NCBI GenBank assembly: GCA_034521975.1
Contig: JAXHLR010000004.1
Coordinates: forward strand, 430,281 to 494,280
Direction of reading: 5' to 3'
DNA: 64,000 nucleotides
Origin: Acidimicrobiales bacterium
GTDB lineage: Bacteria; Actinomycetota; Acidimicrobiia; Acidimicrobiales; SKKL01
Positions 17,043-26,374 of this stretch are shown in pieces (the stretch's first letter is position 1; each line of letters begins with the position of its first letter). The translations under genes and the position numbers were made by a program. A model generated the notes under the pieces. It was not told where the DNA came from. It worked only from the letters and a program-made list of their open reading frames with translations, and did no database searches.

Positions 17043-19201
17043 GACTTGAGCAGGTACTCCGAGGTGTCGTCGTCGCCGAGGAACAGCTCGAGCTCGGCCG
17101 CCAGACCACGGTGGGCGTCATCGACCAGCTCGGGATCGTCGTCGACCATCTCGATGGCGATCGCTCGGGCCCGCTCCACCCAGTCTCGGTCGCGGCGCAG
17201 CGACGCCAGCTTGAGGTCGTTGCGGCCCTTCTGCCGCTCCCCCATCAAGGTGCCCTCCCCGCGGAGGTCGAGGTCGACCTCGGCCAGCTCGAAGCCGTCG
17301 GTCGAGCGCACCAGCGCCTCGAGGCGGGCGCGCCCGTCGGGGGTCGTGGCTGCTCCCACCAGATAGCACCACGACTGTTCGGCGCCACGGCCCACTCGAC
17401 CTCGGAGCTGGTGCAACTGGGCGATGCCGAACCGGTCGGCGTCGAGGATCACCATCACCGTGGCGTTGGGGACGTCGACCCCGACCTCGATGACGGTGGT
17501 GGCCACCAGCACGTCGAGCGCTCCCGAGCGGAACAGCTCCATCGTCTGCTCCTTCTCGGCCGGCGACACCCGCCCGTGCAACAAGCCCACCGACAAGCCG
17601 GCCAGCTCGTCGGAGCGGAGGCGCTCGAAGGTCTCCTCGGCCGAGGCCACCTCGAGCTTCTCGGATTCCTCGACCAGCGGGCACACCACATAGGCCTGGC
17701 GTCCGGCGGTGACCTCGGCCCGCACGGTGTCCCACATGGCGGCCTCGGCGCCGCTGACCTGGCCGTCGATCTCGCCGTCGGGTCGGGTCTGCACCCACTC
17801 GGTGACGACGGGGGTGCGCCCGGGGGGCAGCTCGTCGAGCACGGACACGTCGAGGTCCCCGTAGACGGTCATGGCCGCGGTGCGGGGGATGGGGGTGGCG
17901 GTCATGACCAGCACGTCGGGGACGGTGCCGTCGGTGTTGGCGGCGCGCAGCGCGGCCCGCTGGTCGACCCCGAAGCGGTGCTGCTCGTCGATGACCACCG
18001 CGCCCAGGTCGGCGAAGGTGACCCCCTCCTGAATGAGGGCGTGGGTCCCGACGAGCAGGTCGACCTCGCCGGCGCCGAGTCGTTCGAGCATCCGGCGGCG
18101 CTCGGCGGCGCTGGTGCGGTTGGTGAGCAGTTCGACCGCCAGCGGGCGGGTGGCGAACAGCGACGCCTCGCCGGCCTCGACCTCGAACCCGTCGAGGAGC
18201 CCACGGATGCCGAGCCAGTGCTGTTCGGCCAGCACCGAGGTGGGGGCCATGAGCGCACCCTGGTGGCCACCTTCGATCGCGACCAGCAGCGCGGCGACGG
18301 CCACCACCGTCTTGCCGGCCCCGACGTCGCCCTGCAGCAACCGGTGCATGGGATGGGGTCGGCCGAGATCGTCGATGATCTCGTCGACGACACGGCGCTG
18401 AGCACCGGTGAGGGGGAACGGCAACTGTCCGAGGAACCGGTCGAGCTGGGCGAGGTGGGTGGTGTCGTGGGCGATGCCGGGCGACTCGGCCTCGAGGCGA
18501 CGCTTGCGCTGCACCAGCGCGAGCTGCACCCGCAACAGCTCGTCGAACACCAACCGGCGACGGGCCCGTTCGGCTGTGCCCAGCGTGTCGGGGGTGTGGA
18601 TGCCCCGGAAGGCGGCGGTGCGGCCGACCAGGTCGAAGCGGGCACGCACCTCAGCGGGCACGGGCTCGGCGAACTCGCCGGCGCGGTCGAGCACCTCGTC
18701 CATCCACCGTGCCAGGTCCCATGACATGACCCTGACCTTCTCGGACTGCGGATAGACGGGGATGATCCGCCCGGTGCGGTCGCCGACGAGGTCGACCACC
18801 GGGTTGGTCATCTGCAGCCGGCCACCGAAGCGCTCGATCTTGCCGAACAGGATCGTGTTGGTGCCCGGCGGCAACTGCTTCTCGCGCCAGGGCTGGTTGA
18901 AGAACGACACCTTGAGGGTGCGGTCGCCGTCGCTGACCGTGGCGTTGACCATGGTCTTGCGGTTGCGGGTCCGGCGGGTCGAGATCGACCGCACGGTGAC
19001 CAGGATCATCGCCTCGTCCCCGTCCCCGAGATCGGCGATGCGGGCCTGGCGACTGCGGTCGATGTAGCGACGAGGGTAGGTGGTGAGCAGGTCGAGCACG
19101 GTGTGGATGTCGAGCTCGGCCAGCGAGGCGGCCTTGGCCGCACCGACCCCCTTCAGCTCGGTGACCGGGATCCTGGCCAGCTGGACCAGTGTCCGGGCCA
19201 C
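17039..19201 (-). CDS. recG: ATP-dependent DNA helicase RecG
   Basis: Branch-migrating helicase that remodels stalled replication forks and recombination intermediates. It has 720 residues: an N-terminal wedge/OB domain (about 10-170) with ELKGVGAAKAASLAEL, Walker A GDVGAGKT, the DEQH box, SATPIPR-type motif III (MTATPIPRT), and the C-terminal helicase motifs VGVDVPNATVM and QLRGRVGRG. The length is normal. It follows the DAK-family gene by 1 nt, the arrangement seen in many Gram-positive bacteria. Confidence 0.97.
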   Translation of the reverse strand: MARTLVQLARIPVTELKGVGAAKAASLAELDIHTVLDLLTTYPRRYIDRSRQARIADLGDGDEAMILVTVRSISTRRTRNRKTMVNATVSDGDRTLKVSFFNQPWREKQLPPGTNTILFGKIERFGGRLQMTNPVVDLVGDRTGRIIPVYPQSEKVRVMSWDLARWMDEVLDRAGEFAEPVPAEVRARFDLVGRTAAFRGIHTPDTLGTAERARRRLVFDELLRVQLALVQRKRRLEAESPGIAHDTTHLAQLDRFLGQLPFPLTGAQRRVVDEIIDDLGRPHPMHRLLQGDVGAGKTVVAVAALLVAIEGGHQGALMAPTSVLAEQHWLGIRGLLDGFEVEAGEASLFATRPLAVELLTNRTSAAERRRMLERLGAGEVDLLVGTHALIQEGVTFADLGAVVIDEQHRFGVDQRAALRAANTDGTVPDVLVMTATPIPRTAAMTVYGDLDVSVLDELPPGRTPVVTEWVQTRPDGEIDGQVSGAEAAMWDTVRAEVTAGRQAYVVCPLVEESEKLEVASAEETFERLRSDELAGLSVGLLHGRVSPAEKEQTMELFRSGALDVLVATTVIEVGVDVPNATVMVILDADRFGIAQLHQLRGRVGRGAEQSWCYLVGAATTPDGRARLEALVRSTDGFELAEVDLDLRGEGTLMGERQKGRNDLKLASLRRDRDWVERARAIAIEMVDDDPELVDDAHRGLAAELELFLGDDDTSEYLLKS

Positions 19202-19202
19202 G

Positions 19203-20885
19203 TCACTCCACGCCGAGGGTGTAGGGGTAGAGCGGTTGTCCGCCGTGGTGCACCTCGGTCTCGGCGTCGGGGCGGTGCTCGTCGAGCCACTCGGTGATGT
19301 GGCGGGTGGTGGCGGGACTGGACCCCTCGCCCTCGAGGATGGTGACCAGCTCGTGGTCGTCGGTGACGATGCGGTCGACCAGACCGGTCACGGCGTCGGC
19401 CAAGGTGGCCGAGACCGACACGATGCCCGTCGGGCCGATGCCGATGTAGTCGCCGGTGGCGATGGGTCCGACCTCACAGGTGGAGTCGCGCACGGCGGTG
19501 GTGACCTCGCCGGTGACCACCTCGTCGGCGGCGTCGGCCATGGACACGGCGTTATCGGCGGCGGGGGCCTGGGGGTCATAGGCCAGCAGCGCGGCCATGC
19601 CTTCGACGACGGAGTGGGTGGCGACCACCCGGACGGTCTTGGTGGTCTCGGCGTCGACCTGGTTGGCGACCGCCACGATGTTCTTGTTGTTGGGCAGGAT
19701 GACCACCTCGTCGGCGGGCACGGCGTCGACGGCGTCGAGGAGCTGGGCGGTGGAGGGGTTCATGGATTGACCGCCGGCGACGATCTGGTGCACCCCGAGC
19801 GAGTGGAGGATCCGCTGCACGCCCGGGCCGGTGGCCACCGCCACCACCGCGCACGGAACGGGCTCGCTCGGAGCTTCGGGCCCGCTTCCTGGTTCGGCCG
19901 CACCTTCGCGGACCCAGCGCTCCTCTTCGACCTGTTCGGCCAGGTCGGTGACCCGGATGGTGCGGGGCCGTCCGATGTCGATCGCCGCTTCGATGGCGGC
20001 ACCGATGTCATCGGTGTGGATGTGGCAGTTCCACAGCCCGTCACCGCCCACGACCACGATCGAATCGCCGATACCCGCCCACACGTCCTTGAACGCCCCG
20101 ATCGTCTCGTCGGGAGCTTCGAGGAAGTACATCACCTCGTAGCGCAGGTCGCCCACGTCGCTGTCGTGATGCTGGTGGCCGACCCCGTCGGCGTCGACCA
20201 GGTGGGGGTGGGCCGACACCACGCCCTCGCCCTCGGTGGGTGTTGGCATCTCCCGTCCGTCGACCACGTGCAGCATCGAGTCGAGGAACAGCACGAAGCC
20301 CGCGCCTCCGGCATCGACGACACCGGCCTCGGCAAGAACCGGCAACAACTCGGGGGTGCGCTCGAGCGCGTCGAGGGCCTTGGTGCGGGCGGCGTCGAGG
20401 CTGGCGACGAGGTCCCGGCCGCCGGCCACGGCGGTCTCGGCTGCCCCGGCAGCTTCGCGGACCACGGTGAGGATCGTGCCCTCGACCGGGCGCATCACCG
20501 CCTCGTAGGCGGCGTCGGAAGCGGCGGTCAACGCCGCCGCGAAGGTGGGGGCGTCGAACGTTCCGGCTTCGCGGACCACGGAAGTGAATCCCCGCATGAC
20601 CTGGGAGAGGATGACCCCCGAGTTGCCGCGCGCGCCCATGAGGGCGCCGTGTCCGATGGCGCCGCACACCGCGGTCAGGTCGGGACCGTCGCCGTTGGCT
20701 CCCAGGTCGTCGAGCTCGGCCACGACCGACTCGAGGGTGAGCGCCATGTTGGTGCCGGTGTCGCCATCGGGCACGGGATAGACGTTGAGGCGGTTGATGT
20801 GGCGCTGATGGGCCCGCAGCGCGTCGCGGAACTCGCCCATGACCCGGCAGATGGCCGAGGGGTCGAGACGGTCCAGAACGGTCAT
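19203..20885 (-). CDS. DAK-domain (FakA-like) fatty acid kinase/phosphatase
   Basis: A 560-residue protein. The N-terminal DhaL/DAK2 domain shows NRLNVYPVPDGDTGTNMALT and GARGNSGVILSQ, the nucleotide- and Mg-binding loops of dihydroxyacetone-kinase L domains. The C-terminal half (about 300-560) matches the FakA C-terminal region, with GGQSMNPSTAQLL and LPNNKNIV. In Staphylococcus FakA phosphorylates fatty acids carried by FakB. No FakB/DegV gene is in this window. The start is the ATG at 20883-20885. It lies directly upstream of recG and divergent from rpmB, a conserved layout. Confidence 0.9.
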   Translation of the reverse strand: MTVLDRLDPSAICRVMGEFRDALRAHQRHINRLNVYPVPDGDTGTNMALTLESVVAELDDLGANGDGPDLTAVCGAIGHGALMGARGNSGVILSQVMRGFTSVVREAGTFDAPTFAAALTAASDAAYEAVMRPVEGTILTVVREAAGAAETAVAGGRDLVASLDAARTKALDALERTPELLPVLAEAGVVDAGGAGFVLFLDSMLHVVDGREMPTPTEGEGVVSAHPHLVDADGVGHQHHDSDVGDLRYEVMYFLEAPDETIGAFKDVWAGIGDSIVVVGGDGLWNCHIHTDDIGAAIEAAIDIGRPRTIRVTDLAEQVEEERWVREGAAEPGSGPEAPSEPVPCAVVAVATGPGVQRILHSLGVHQIVAGGQSMNPSTAQLLDAVDAVPADEVVILPNNKNIVAVANQVDAETTKTVRVVATHSVVEGMAALLAYDPQAPAADNAVSMADAADEVVTGEVTTAVRDSTCEVGPIATGDYIGIGPTGIVSVSATLADAVTGLVDRIVTDDHELVTILEGEGSSPATTRHITEWLDEHRPDAETEVHHGGQPLYPYTLGVE

Positions 20886-20919
20886 GGGTGCCGAGGATAC
20901 CGACTGACCGGGGCCCGGC

Positions 20920-20950
20920 TTGTCCATCGGCCTTCCGACGCTGGTAGGAT
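20920..20950 (+). promoter_or_regulatory. Predicted promoter of rpmB
   Basis: TTGTCC at 20920-20925 and TAGGAT at 20945-20950 with a 19-nt spacer lie upstream of rpmB in the divergent interval. Prediction by eye only. Confidence 0.4.
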
Positions 20951-21012
20951 CGCTCCTCGTCCCGGATCGCCTTGGCGCGATTCCCCTTCGTCTGATCCTC
21001 CCGAGGTGCCCC

Positions 21013-21207
21013 ATGGCCGCCGTGTGTTCGGTGTGCGGCAAGAAGCCGTCGTTCGGCATGCAAGTCAGCCACTCGCACCGTCGCACCAAGCGTCGGTGGA
21101 ACCCCAACATCCAGCGGGTCCGTGCCGTGGTCGGCGGATCGACCAAGCGCGTCGACGTGTGCACCGGCTGTCTCAAGGCCGGCAAGATCCAAAAGGCCGT
21201 CCGCTAG
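21013..21207 (+). CDS. rpmB: 50S ribosomal protein L28
   Basis: Large-subunit protein of 64 residues starting [15 protein letters not shown]. CxxC pairs at Cys5/Cys8 and Cys50/Cys53 indicate the zinc-containing form. The core [14 protein letters not shown] is typical. The ATG is at 21013-21015. It is divergent from the DAK-recG pair, as in many actinobacteria. Confidence 0.96.
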   Translation: MAAVCSVCGKKPSFGMQVSHSHRRTKRRWNPNIQRVRAVVGGSTKRVDVCTGCLKAGKIQKAVR

Positions 21208-21264
21208 CGGGCGCGTCCCCTACCTGGCGAAGCCCTCCATGCCGCCCGCGCGCCCGGTCGCCGT

Positions 21265-21295
21265 TTGGTCAAACGAAGAACCCGGAAGCTACCGT
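21265..21295 (+). promoter_or_regulatory. Predicted promoter of the cold-shock-like gene
   Basis: TTGGTC (21265-21270), a 19-nt spacer and TACCGT (21290-21295) resemble a vegetative promoter 40 nt before the GTG start. Prediction by eye only. Confidence 0.4.
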
Positions 21296-21334
21296 GAAGT
21301 GCCTCACACTCGACGAGGCGCAGGAGAGCAATCG

Positions 21335-21571
21335 GTGCAGGGTGTCATCAAGTCCTACGACCCGGCCACGGGAGACGGCGTGGTGACCCGCGACACCGAC
21401 TTCGGCGAGTTCGATCTCGCCCCCGGCGCCCTCGACGGGTCCATCCTCAGGATGCTGCGTCCCGGCCAGCGCGTGGTCTTCGAGCTCGACGGCTCGGATC
21501 ACGCCACCACCGTGCGGCTCGGCTCCGAGGCCGACATGGGCACCCGAGGGTTCCCCCAGATCGAGGCCTGA
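21335..21571 (+). CDS. Cold-shock-domain-like small protein
   Basis: A 78-residue protein resembling an OB-fold cold-shock protein: VQGVIKSYDPATGDGVV corresponds to the GTVKWFN-GYGFI strand pair, followed by GQRVVFELDG. The classical RNP aromatic residues are mostly absent, so single-strand RNA binding may be altered. The GTG start at 21335-21337 is supported by AGGAG at 21322-21326. The C-terminal tail (about 60-78) is lineage-specific. Confidence 0.75.
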   Translation: MQGVIKSYDPATGDGVVTRDTDFGEFDLAPGALDGSILRMLRPGQRVVFELDGSDHATTVRLGSEADMGTRGFPQIEA

Positions 21572-21625
21572 CGCCTCGACGTCACCGACCCATACTCAAC
21601 CCCCCGGCGAGAGGCTAGGCACGAC

Positions 21626-23422
21626 GTGAGCACCCCGACGAAGAACTCGAAGCTGCTGACCTGGGTGAACGAGTGGGCCGAGATCCTCGGTCCCGACTCG
21701 GTCGAGTGGTGCGACGGATCGGCCGAGGAGTACGACCGGTTGTGCCGGCTCCTCGTCGAGAGCGGCACCTTCCGCACCCTGAACGAGGCCAAGCGCCCCA
21801 ACAGCTACCTCGCCCAGTCGGATCCCGCCGACGTGGCCAGGGTCGAGGATCGCACCTTCATCTGCTCCGAACACGAGATCGACGCCGGCCCCACCAACAA
21901 CTGGCGGGCGCCCGCGGAGATGAAGGCCGAGCTCACCGACCTGTACCGGGGAGCGATGGCAGGCCGCACCATGTACGTGGTGCCCTTCAGCATGGGCCCG
22001 CTCGGATCGCCCATCGCCCACATCGGCGTCGAGCTCACCGACTCCGCCTACGTGGCGGCGAACATGCGGATCATGACCCGCATGGGCCAGGCGGTGCTCG
22101 ACACCCTCGGCGACGGCGAGTTCGTGCCGTGCGTGCACTCGGTCGGCGCGCCCCTCGAGCCCGGCCAGGCCGATGTCCCGTGGCCCTGCGATGCCGACAA
22201 CAAGTACATCGTGCACTTCCCCGAGACTCGCGAGATCTGGTCCTACGGCTCGGGCTACGGCGGCAACGCCCTGCTGGGCAAGAAGTGCTTCGCCCTGCGC
22301 ATCGCCTCGACCATGGCCCGCGACGAGGGTTGGATGGCCGAGCACATGCTCATCGTCGGTGTCACCCCTCCGGGTGGGCACAAGCACTACCTCGCGGCCG
22401 CGTTCCCCTCGGCGTGCGGCAAGACCAACATGGCGATGATGATCCCCAACCTCCCGGGTTGGAAGGTCGAGACGATCGGCGACGACATCGCCTGGATGAA
22501 GTTCGACGACGACGGCCAGCTCCGGGCCATCAACCCCGAAGCCGGCTTCTTCGGCGTCGCCCCCGGCACCAGCGAGGCCACGAACCCCAACGCCTTGCGT
22601 TCCCTCGACGCCAACTGCATCTTCACCAACACCGCCCTCACCGACGACGGCGACGTGTGGTGGGAGGACCTCACCGACGAGCCACCGGCACACCTCATCG
22701 ACTGGCGCGGCAACGACTGGACGCCTGACTCCGACACCCCGGCCTCGCACCCCAACGCCCGGTTCACCGCCCCCGCTGCGCAGTGCCCGTCGATCGACCC
22801 CAAGTGGGAGGACCCCGCGGGTGTGCCCATCGAGGCGATCCTCTTCGGCGGCCGGCGCGCCACGAACGTGCCGCTGGTGACCCAGGCCCGCGACTGGGAG
22901 CACGGCGTGTTCCTCGGTTCGATCATGTCGTCGGAGAAGACCGCCGCCGCCGCCGGCACGATCGGCGAGGTCCGGTTCGATCCGTTCGCCATGCTGCCGT
23001 TCATGGGCTACAACGCCGGCGACTACATGAACCACTGGCTCCACATCGGACGCAAGGGAGACGCGGACAAGCTGCCGAAGCTGTTCTGGGTCAACTGGTT
23101 CCGCAAGGACCAGGACGGTCGGTTCATCTGGCCGGGCTTCGGGGACAACATCCGGGTGCTCAAATGGATCATCGCCGAGCTCGACGGAGTGGGGAACTCG
23201 GTCGACACGCCCATCGGCCTGGTGCCAACCGTCGAATCGATCGACCGGTCCGGCATCGAGGTCACCGACGAGGAGATGGCCGCGTTGCTCGAGGTCGACC
23301 GCGACTCGTGGAAGGGCGAGATCCCCCTGATCCACGAGCACTTCGAGTTCCTCGGCGAGCGCCTGCCCAGTGAGGTGCGGGCCCAGCTCGACGAGCTCGA
23401 GGACCGCCTCGCCGACTACTGA
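21626..23422 (+). CDS. pckG: Phosphoenolpyruvate carboxykinase (GTP)
   Basis: Gluconeogenic enzyme: oxaloacetate plus GTP to phosphoenolpyruvate, CO2 and GDP. It has 598 residues, standard for the GTP family. The kinase loop [14 protein letters not shown], the Mn-binding region GDDIAWMKF and the C-terminal nucleotide segment [11 protein letters not shown] are all present. The start is GTG at 21626-21628. It is 54 nt after the cold-shock-like gene and convergent with the HNH gene. Confidence 0.97.
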   Translation: MSTPTKNSKLLTWVNEWAEILGPDSVEWCDGSAEEYDRLCRLLVESGTFRTLNEAKRPNSYLAQSDPADVARVEDRTFICSEHEIDAGPTNNWRAPAEMKAELTDLYRGAMAGRTMYVVPFSMGPLGSPIAHIGVELTDSAYVAANMRIMTRMGQAVLDTLGDGEFVPCVHSVGAPLEPGQADVPWPCDADNKYIVHFPETREIWSYGSGYGGNALLGKKCFALRIASTMARDEGWMAEHMLIVGVTPPGGHKHYLAAAFPSACGKTNMAMMIPNLPGWKVETIGDDIAWMKFDDDGQLRAINPEAGFFGVAPGTSEATNPNALRSLDANCIFTNTALTDDGDVWWEDLTDEPPAHLIDWRGNDWTPDSDTPASHPNARFTAPAAQCPSIDPKWEDPAGVPIEAILFGGRRATNVPLVTQARDWEHGVFLGSIMSSEKTAAAAGTIGEVRFDPFAMLPFMGYNAGDYMNHWLHIGRKGDADKLPKLFWVNWFRKDQDGRFIWPGFGDNIRVLKWIIAELDGVGNSVDTPIGLVPTVESIDRSGIEVTDEEMAALLEVDRDSWKGEIPLIHEHFEFLGERLPSEVRAQLDELEDRLADY

Positions 23423-23439
23423 TCCCTGCCCCCTCTCGG

Positions 23440-24534
23440 TCACCAGTCGTCGTCTTGGTCGTCGGGGTTGGGTGGGTGTCGTCGTCGTCGGCCGCTGTGG
23501 TGGGCGGGGCAGCGGAGGCGTCCGTTGGCTTGGATGGTGAGCCCGCCGGGTTCGTAGGGGTCGATGTGGTCGACGTCGCAACGATGAGCGGGGACGGTGC
23601 AGGTGTCGATGTCACAGCGCCGGTCCAGGACTTCGACGGCGCGGCGGGTGGCGCCGGTGAACAATCGTTGGCGTTCACCGACATCGAGCACTCGTGACGG
23701 GCCGTCGAACACGACCCGTTCGATGTCGGCACCCTGGAGCAACGGCAGGATCTCGCCGGGGGTGACCACCGGACCGGTGGAGAGCTCACACACCCGGCCG
23801 GCCAGGGTCGGGTAGTCGACCAGCACCGTGATCAGCGGCCGAGGCTGTTTCGCCCCCTTCGGTGCACTCGAAGCCCGCCGGGCCATCTCGATCAGCGCGT
23901 CGTAGCGGCGCTGGGCCGCCGTGCGGGCCAGATCCGCATCGGTCGCCGCGTCGCCCAGCCGGTCGCGGGCCTCGGCCCAATCGTGTTTCCACAGTTCGTT
24001 CTCGATGCGTTCCAGCGCGGTGCGGAACTGGGCGAGACCGATCGGGTCGAACCAGGCGTCGAGCGCCCCGGTGCCATCGAGGGTCTCGGACAGATGCAAC
24101 CGCCGGGCCTCATAGCGATCCCTCGCCTGGTCCTCGACCCCGTCGGGATCATGGAGCTGACACCAGTAGTCGATGGCTCGACAGAAGTCGTCGAACCGCA
24201 GGCTGCGGGCCTGGTCGACCAGCATCTCCTCGTCGACCGCGAACGCGTCGAGATCGACCCTGGCCGCACCGATCAACCGCAACACATGAGCCACCGCGAT
24301 CTCCCCGGCCCCATGGGCCCGGTCGGTGACCGGCATCTGCCGCAACCGCCGGGCCCGACGCACCACCGACCGGCACTCACCCACCGGCCGCCCCGCCGCC
24401 CGACCCAACCACCCCGAACACGACTTCGACCCATCATCGGCCCACACCCGCCGAGCATCGGCCTCACCCGCCAGATGCGCCACCGCCGCATCACCCACGC
24501 GACGCCGAACCCACCCCGGCCAGCTCGTCGTCAC
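23440..24534 (-). CDS. DUF222 protein with C-terminal HNH endonuclease domain (5' frameshift likely)
   Basis: A 364-residue open frame of the DUF222/13E12 family, often multicopy in actinobacteria. The HNH nuclease site is at the C-terminus: CDVDHIDPYEPGG, a central QANGR and CPAHH, with flanking Cys for zinc. The N-terminus looks clipped. One frame over, upstream, the sequence reads GLGDDELAG. Dropping one G from a GGGG run near 24516-24519 joins it to WVRRRVGDAAVAHLAG, giving a normal DUF222 start with an ATG at 24596-24598. Biological role unknown; the family occurs near repeats and mobile DNA. Confidence 0.82.
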   Translation of the reverse strand: MTTSWPGWVRRRVGDAAVAHLAGEADARRVWADDGSKSCSGWLGRAAGRPVGECRSVVRRARRLRQMPVTDRAHGAGEIAVAHVLRLIGAARVDLDAFAVDEEMLVDQARSLRFDDFCRAIDYWCQLHDPDGVEDQARDRYEARRLHLSETLDGTGALDAWFDPIGLAQFRTALERIENELWKHDWAEARDRLGDAATDADLARTAAQRRYDALIEMARRASSAPKGAKQPRPLITVLVDYPTLAGRVCELSTGPVVTPGEILPLLQGADIERVVFDGPSRVLDVGERQRLFTGATRRAVEVLDRRCDIDTCTVPAHRCDVDHIDPYEPGGLTIQANGRLRCPAHHSGRRRRHPPNPDDQDDDW

Positions 24535-24868
24535 CCAACCCGCAGGTCAGCTCGCGTCGGCAGCGGTCGGTCGTCGGCAGCCTCAACCCGCCAGGCATCA
24601 GTATCCTGGCGTGCCGAGAGCCTCGACGACATCTGACGCTCAGGCACCGACGCACTCGCGACGGCGATGTCACTCAGCCGTCACCATCCCGGTGTGCCCG
24701 AGCCATCGACCACCGTCGAGCGCAAGTGCTGACCGTGCGAGCCGGCGCATCCGACGCCTCGAGGCCGCAGTCTCGTCAGGCGATCGCAGTTCACCCAAGG
24801 CGCCGAGCGCCACCCCGAGGTCCTGGCGGCGACGGTGCCACGGCGGCACCGTCCCGGTCCTGCGCGGC
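24535..24868. other. Interval with the likely missing HNH N-terminus
   Basis: 334 nt with no intact gene. The part nearest the HNH gene (to about 24598) holds, in another frame on the minus strand, residues that look like its N-terminus. Nothing recognisable was seen in 24600-24868. Confidence 0.5.
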
Positions 24869-25232
24869 TCAGACCCCGATGGTCATGGTGCGGATGGCCA
24901 TGCCCATGAGGAACAGCCCGCCCAGGCCATAGAGCAGGTAGCGCCACTGGTACACCTGTTGGCGGTAGCTGTAGATGATGCCGACCGCGGCGATCGACGC
25001 GAAGCCGTAGAAGGTGTGGAAGTCGTCGACCTCGCGACCTTGCGAGGCGATCATGATCGTGCCGAGGATCGCCTGCACGACGATCGTGACCTGGGCGGCG
25101 GCGGTGAACCACCACAGCGACGCGGTGCCGGAGCCGTTCCCACTGGTGCGCGCCGAGTGCCCACAGCCCGGCCGCGGCGTTGGCGAACACGACGGCCCAG
25201 GCGAAGTCGCCGTGCAGCGACAGGATGCTCAC
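24869..25232 (-). pseudogene. Frameshifted small membrane protein gene
   Basis: Two frames together give one plausible protein of about 120 residues. It begins MSILSLHGDFAWAVVFANAA (GTG at 25230-25232), reads to ALGAHQW, then continues one frame over as SGTASLWWFTAAAQVTIV and ends GLGGLFLMGMAIRTMTIGV. At least three membrane helices are visible. Removing one G from a GGG near 25138-25140 would restore a single frame. It resembles a conserved actinobacterial membrane protein with a YSYRQQ segment. It is either a real pseudogene or a sequencing error. Confidence 0.65.
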
Positions 25233-25256
25233 TGCCGAGGAGACGGTCGCCGGCGG

Positions 25257-25660
25257 TCAGGTCCCCGGCGTGGAGCCGCCGGCGACCTCGTAGGACCACA
25301 GCTCCGCCGATCATGGCGACCGGGGCCTCTCCCCCGCCGTGGCCTCCACCGGGATGCCGCCCGGTGCCCACCGCCGCCCGACTCGCCGGAACCGGACGAC
25401 TCACCGCGGTGGCCGTGGGCGAACGCCGGGCGAGTTGACCCAGGCCTCGAAGGACTCCTCGTCGCGCCAGCGGGTGATGACCAGCCAGGTGGTGCGGTCG
25501 TCGGTCGGCTTCAACAGCTCGAAGCCCTCGAAGCCGGGCTGGTCGTCCACCGCTCCGGCGCGGGCGGCGAAGCGCTTGGCCAGCTCGTCGCCGCTGTCGG
25601 CGGGCACGGTGATGGCGTTGATCTTGATGACGTGGAACCCATGTCGTCGGTCCTCGGGTC
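25257..25660 (-). pseudogene. Frameshifted antibiotic-biosynthesis-monooxygenase / MhuD-like gene
   Basis: The first part reads VIKINAITVPADSGDELAKR, then FEGFELLKPT, WLVITRWRDEESFEAWVNSP, a ferredoxin-like ABM/heme-degrading fold. The rest is spread over other frames: AFAHGHRGESSGSG, then HPGGGHGGGEAPVAM, then AELWSYEVAGGSTPGT before a stop at 25257. Three single extra bases (in CCC near 25430, GGG near 25370, and an A near 25318) explain the breaks. No good start codon is in frame, although an ATG sits one frame over near 25640. If intact it would be a small heme- or quinol-oxidising monooxygenase. Confidence 0.6.
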
Positions 25661-25693
25661 GGGTCTGGGCAGCTCTTCCACAGTAGGACGATC

Positions 25694-26374
25694 TCAACGG
25701 GCCCATGCCACCAGTGAGAACCGGCATCCCTCGAACCCCTGGCCCGGCTCCATGGTCACCTCGCTCACCTCGTGCAGCGTGGCGCTGTGGAACAGCACGA
25801 GCCGATTGTCGAGTGCCTCGACCACGGTGATGTCATCCTCGGTCCACGCCGCCGGGGTCGCCCCGTCGATCTCGGGGGAGTACACCCGCAGCTCGCCACC
25901 GCGGAACGCCGGTGGGTGGCGGTGCAGGAACCAGACCGCTGAGATCTTGCGGGCTCCCTCCGCACCGGCGTCTCGCTCATCGAGGTGAGGTCGGTAGTAG
26001 CAACCCGACGACGACGCGGTCACGATGAGCTGGATCGACTGCAAGGTGGAGGCATCGATGTCGAACACCTCGGCCTGGGCTTCGATCTCGGCACACAACA
26101 GCCCGAGGAACGCCGACTCGAGCTCACCGAGCCGGGCCGAGTCGAGCACGAGGGCATGACGCTGCGCCGAGGGGCCGCCCCGAGTGTTGCCCCAGACGAA
26201 CTCTGCCTCGCAGGCGGTCACGCGTGCGAACAGGGCGTCGCGCAGATGAGCGGGAAGGAAGTGGTCGCGCACCAACAGACCTGACCTGTCGCTCACACCC
26301 ACGAGTGCCGCCCTCCCACGCCGCCGGGACGACCGGTCGTCGCGGTCATCCCGACGATCGGTAGACGTGCTCAC
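25694..26374 (-). CDS. 2-oxoglutarate/Fe(II)-dependent oxygenase of the YcaO-TfuA operon
   Basis: A 226-residue double-stranded beta-helix dioxygenase of the prolyl-4-hydroxylase/PKHD type. The iron site is His130-x-Asp132 in RPHLDERD plus the distal His201 in HEVSEV; Arg218 in GCRFSLVAWAR would bind 2-oxoglutarate. The GTG at 26372-26374 overlaps the end of the tfuA gene by 29 nt; a GTG at 26294-26296 would give 200 residues and keep all motifs. As last gene of the operon it probably hydroxylates the same peptide that YcaO/TfuA modify; this is inference from context. The family also acts on free amino acids and on proteins. Confidence 0.85.
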   Translation of the reverse strand: MSTSTDRRDDRDDRSSRRRGRAALVGVSDRSGLLVRDHFLPAHLRDALFARVTACEAEFVWGNTRGGPSAQRHALVLDSARLGELESAFLGLLCAEIEAQAEVFDIDASTLQSIQLIVTASSSGCYYRPHLDERDAGAEGARKISAVWFLHRHPPAFRGGELRVYSPEIDGATPAAWTEDDITVVEALDNRLVLFHSATLHEVSEVTMEPGQGFEGCRFSLVAWAR

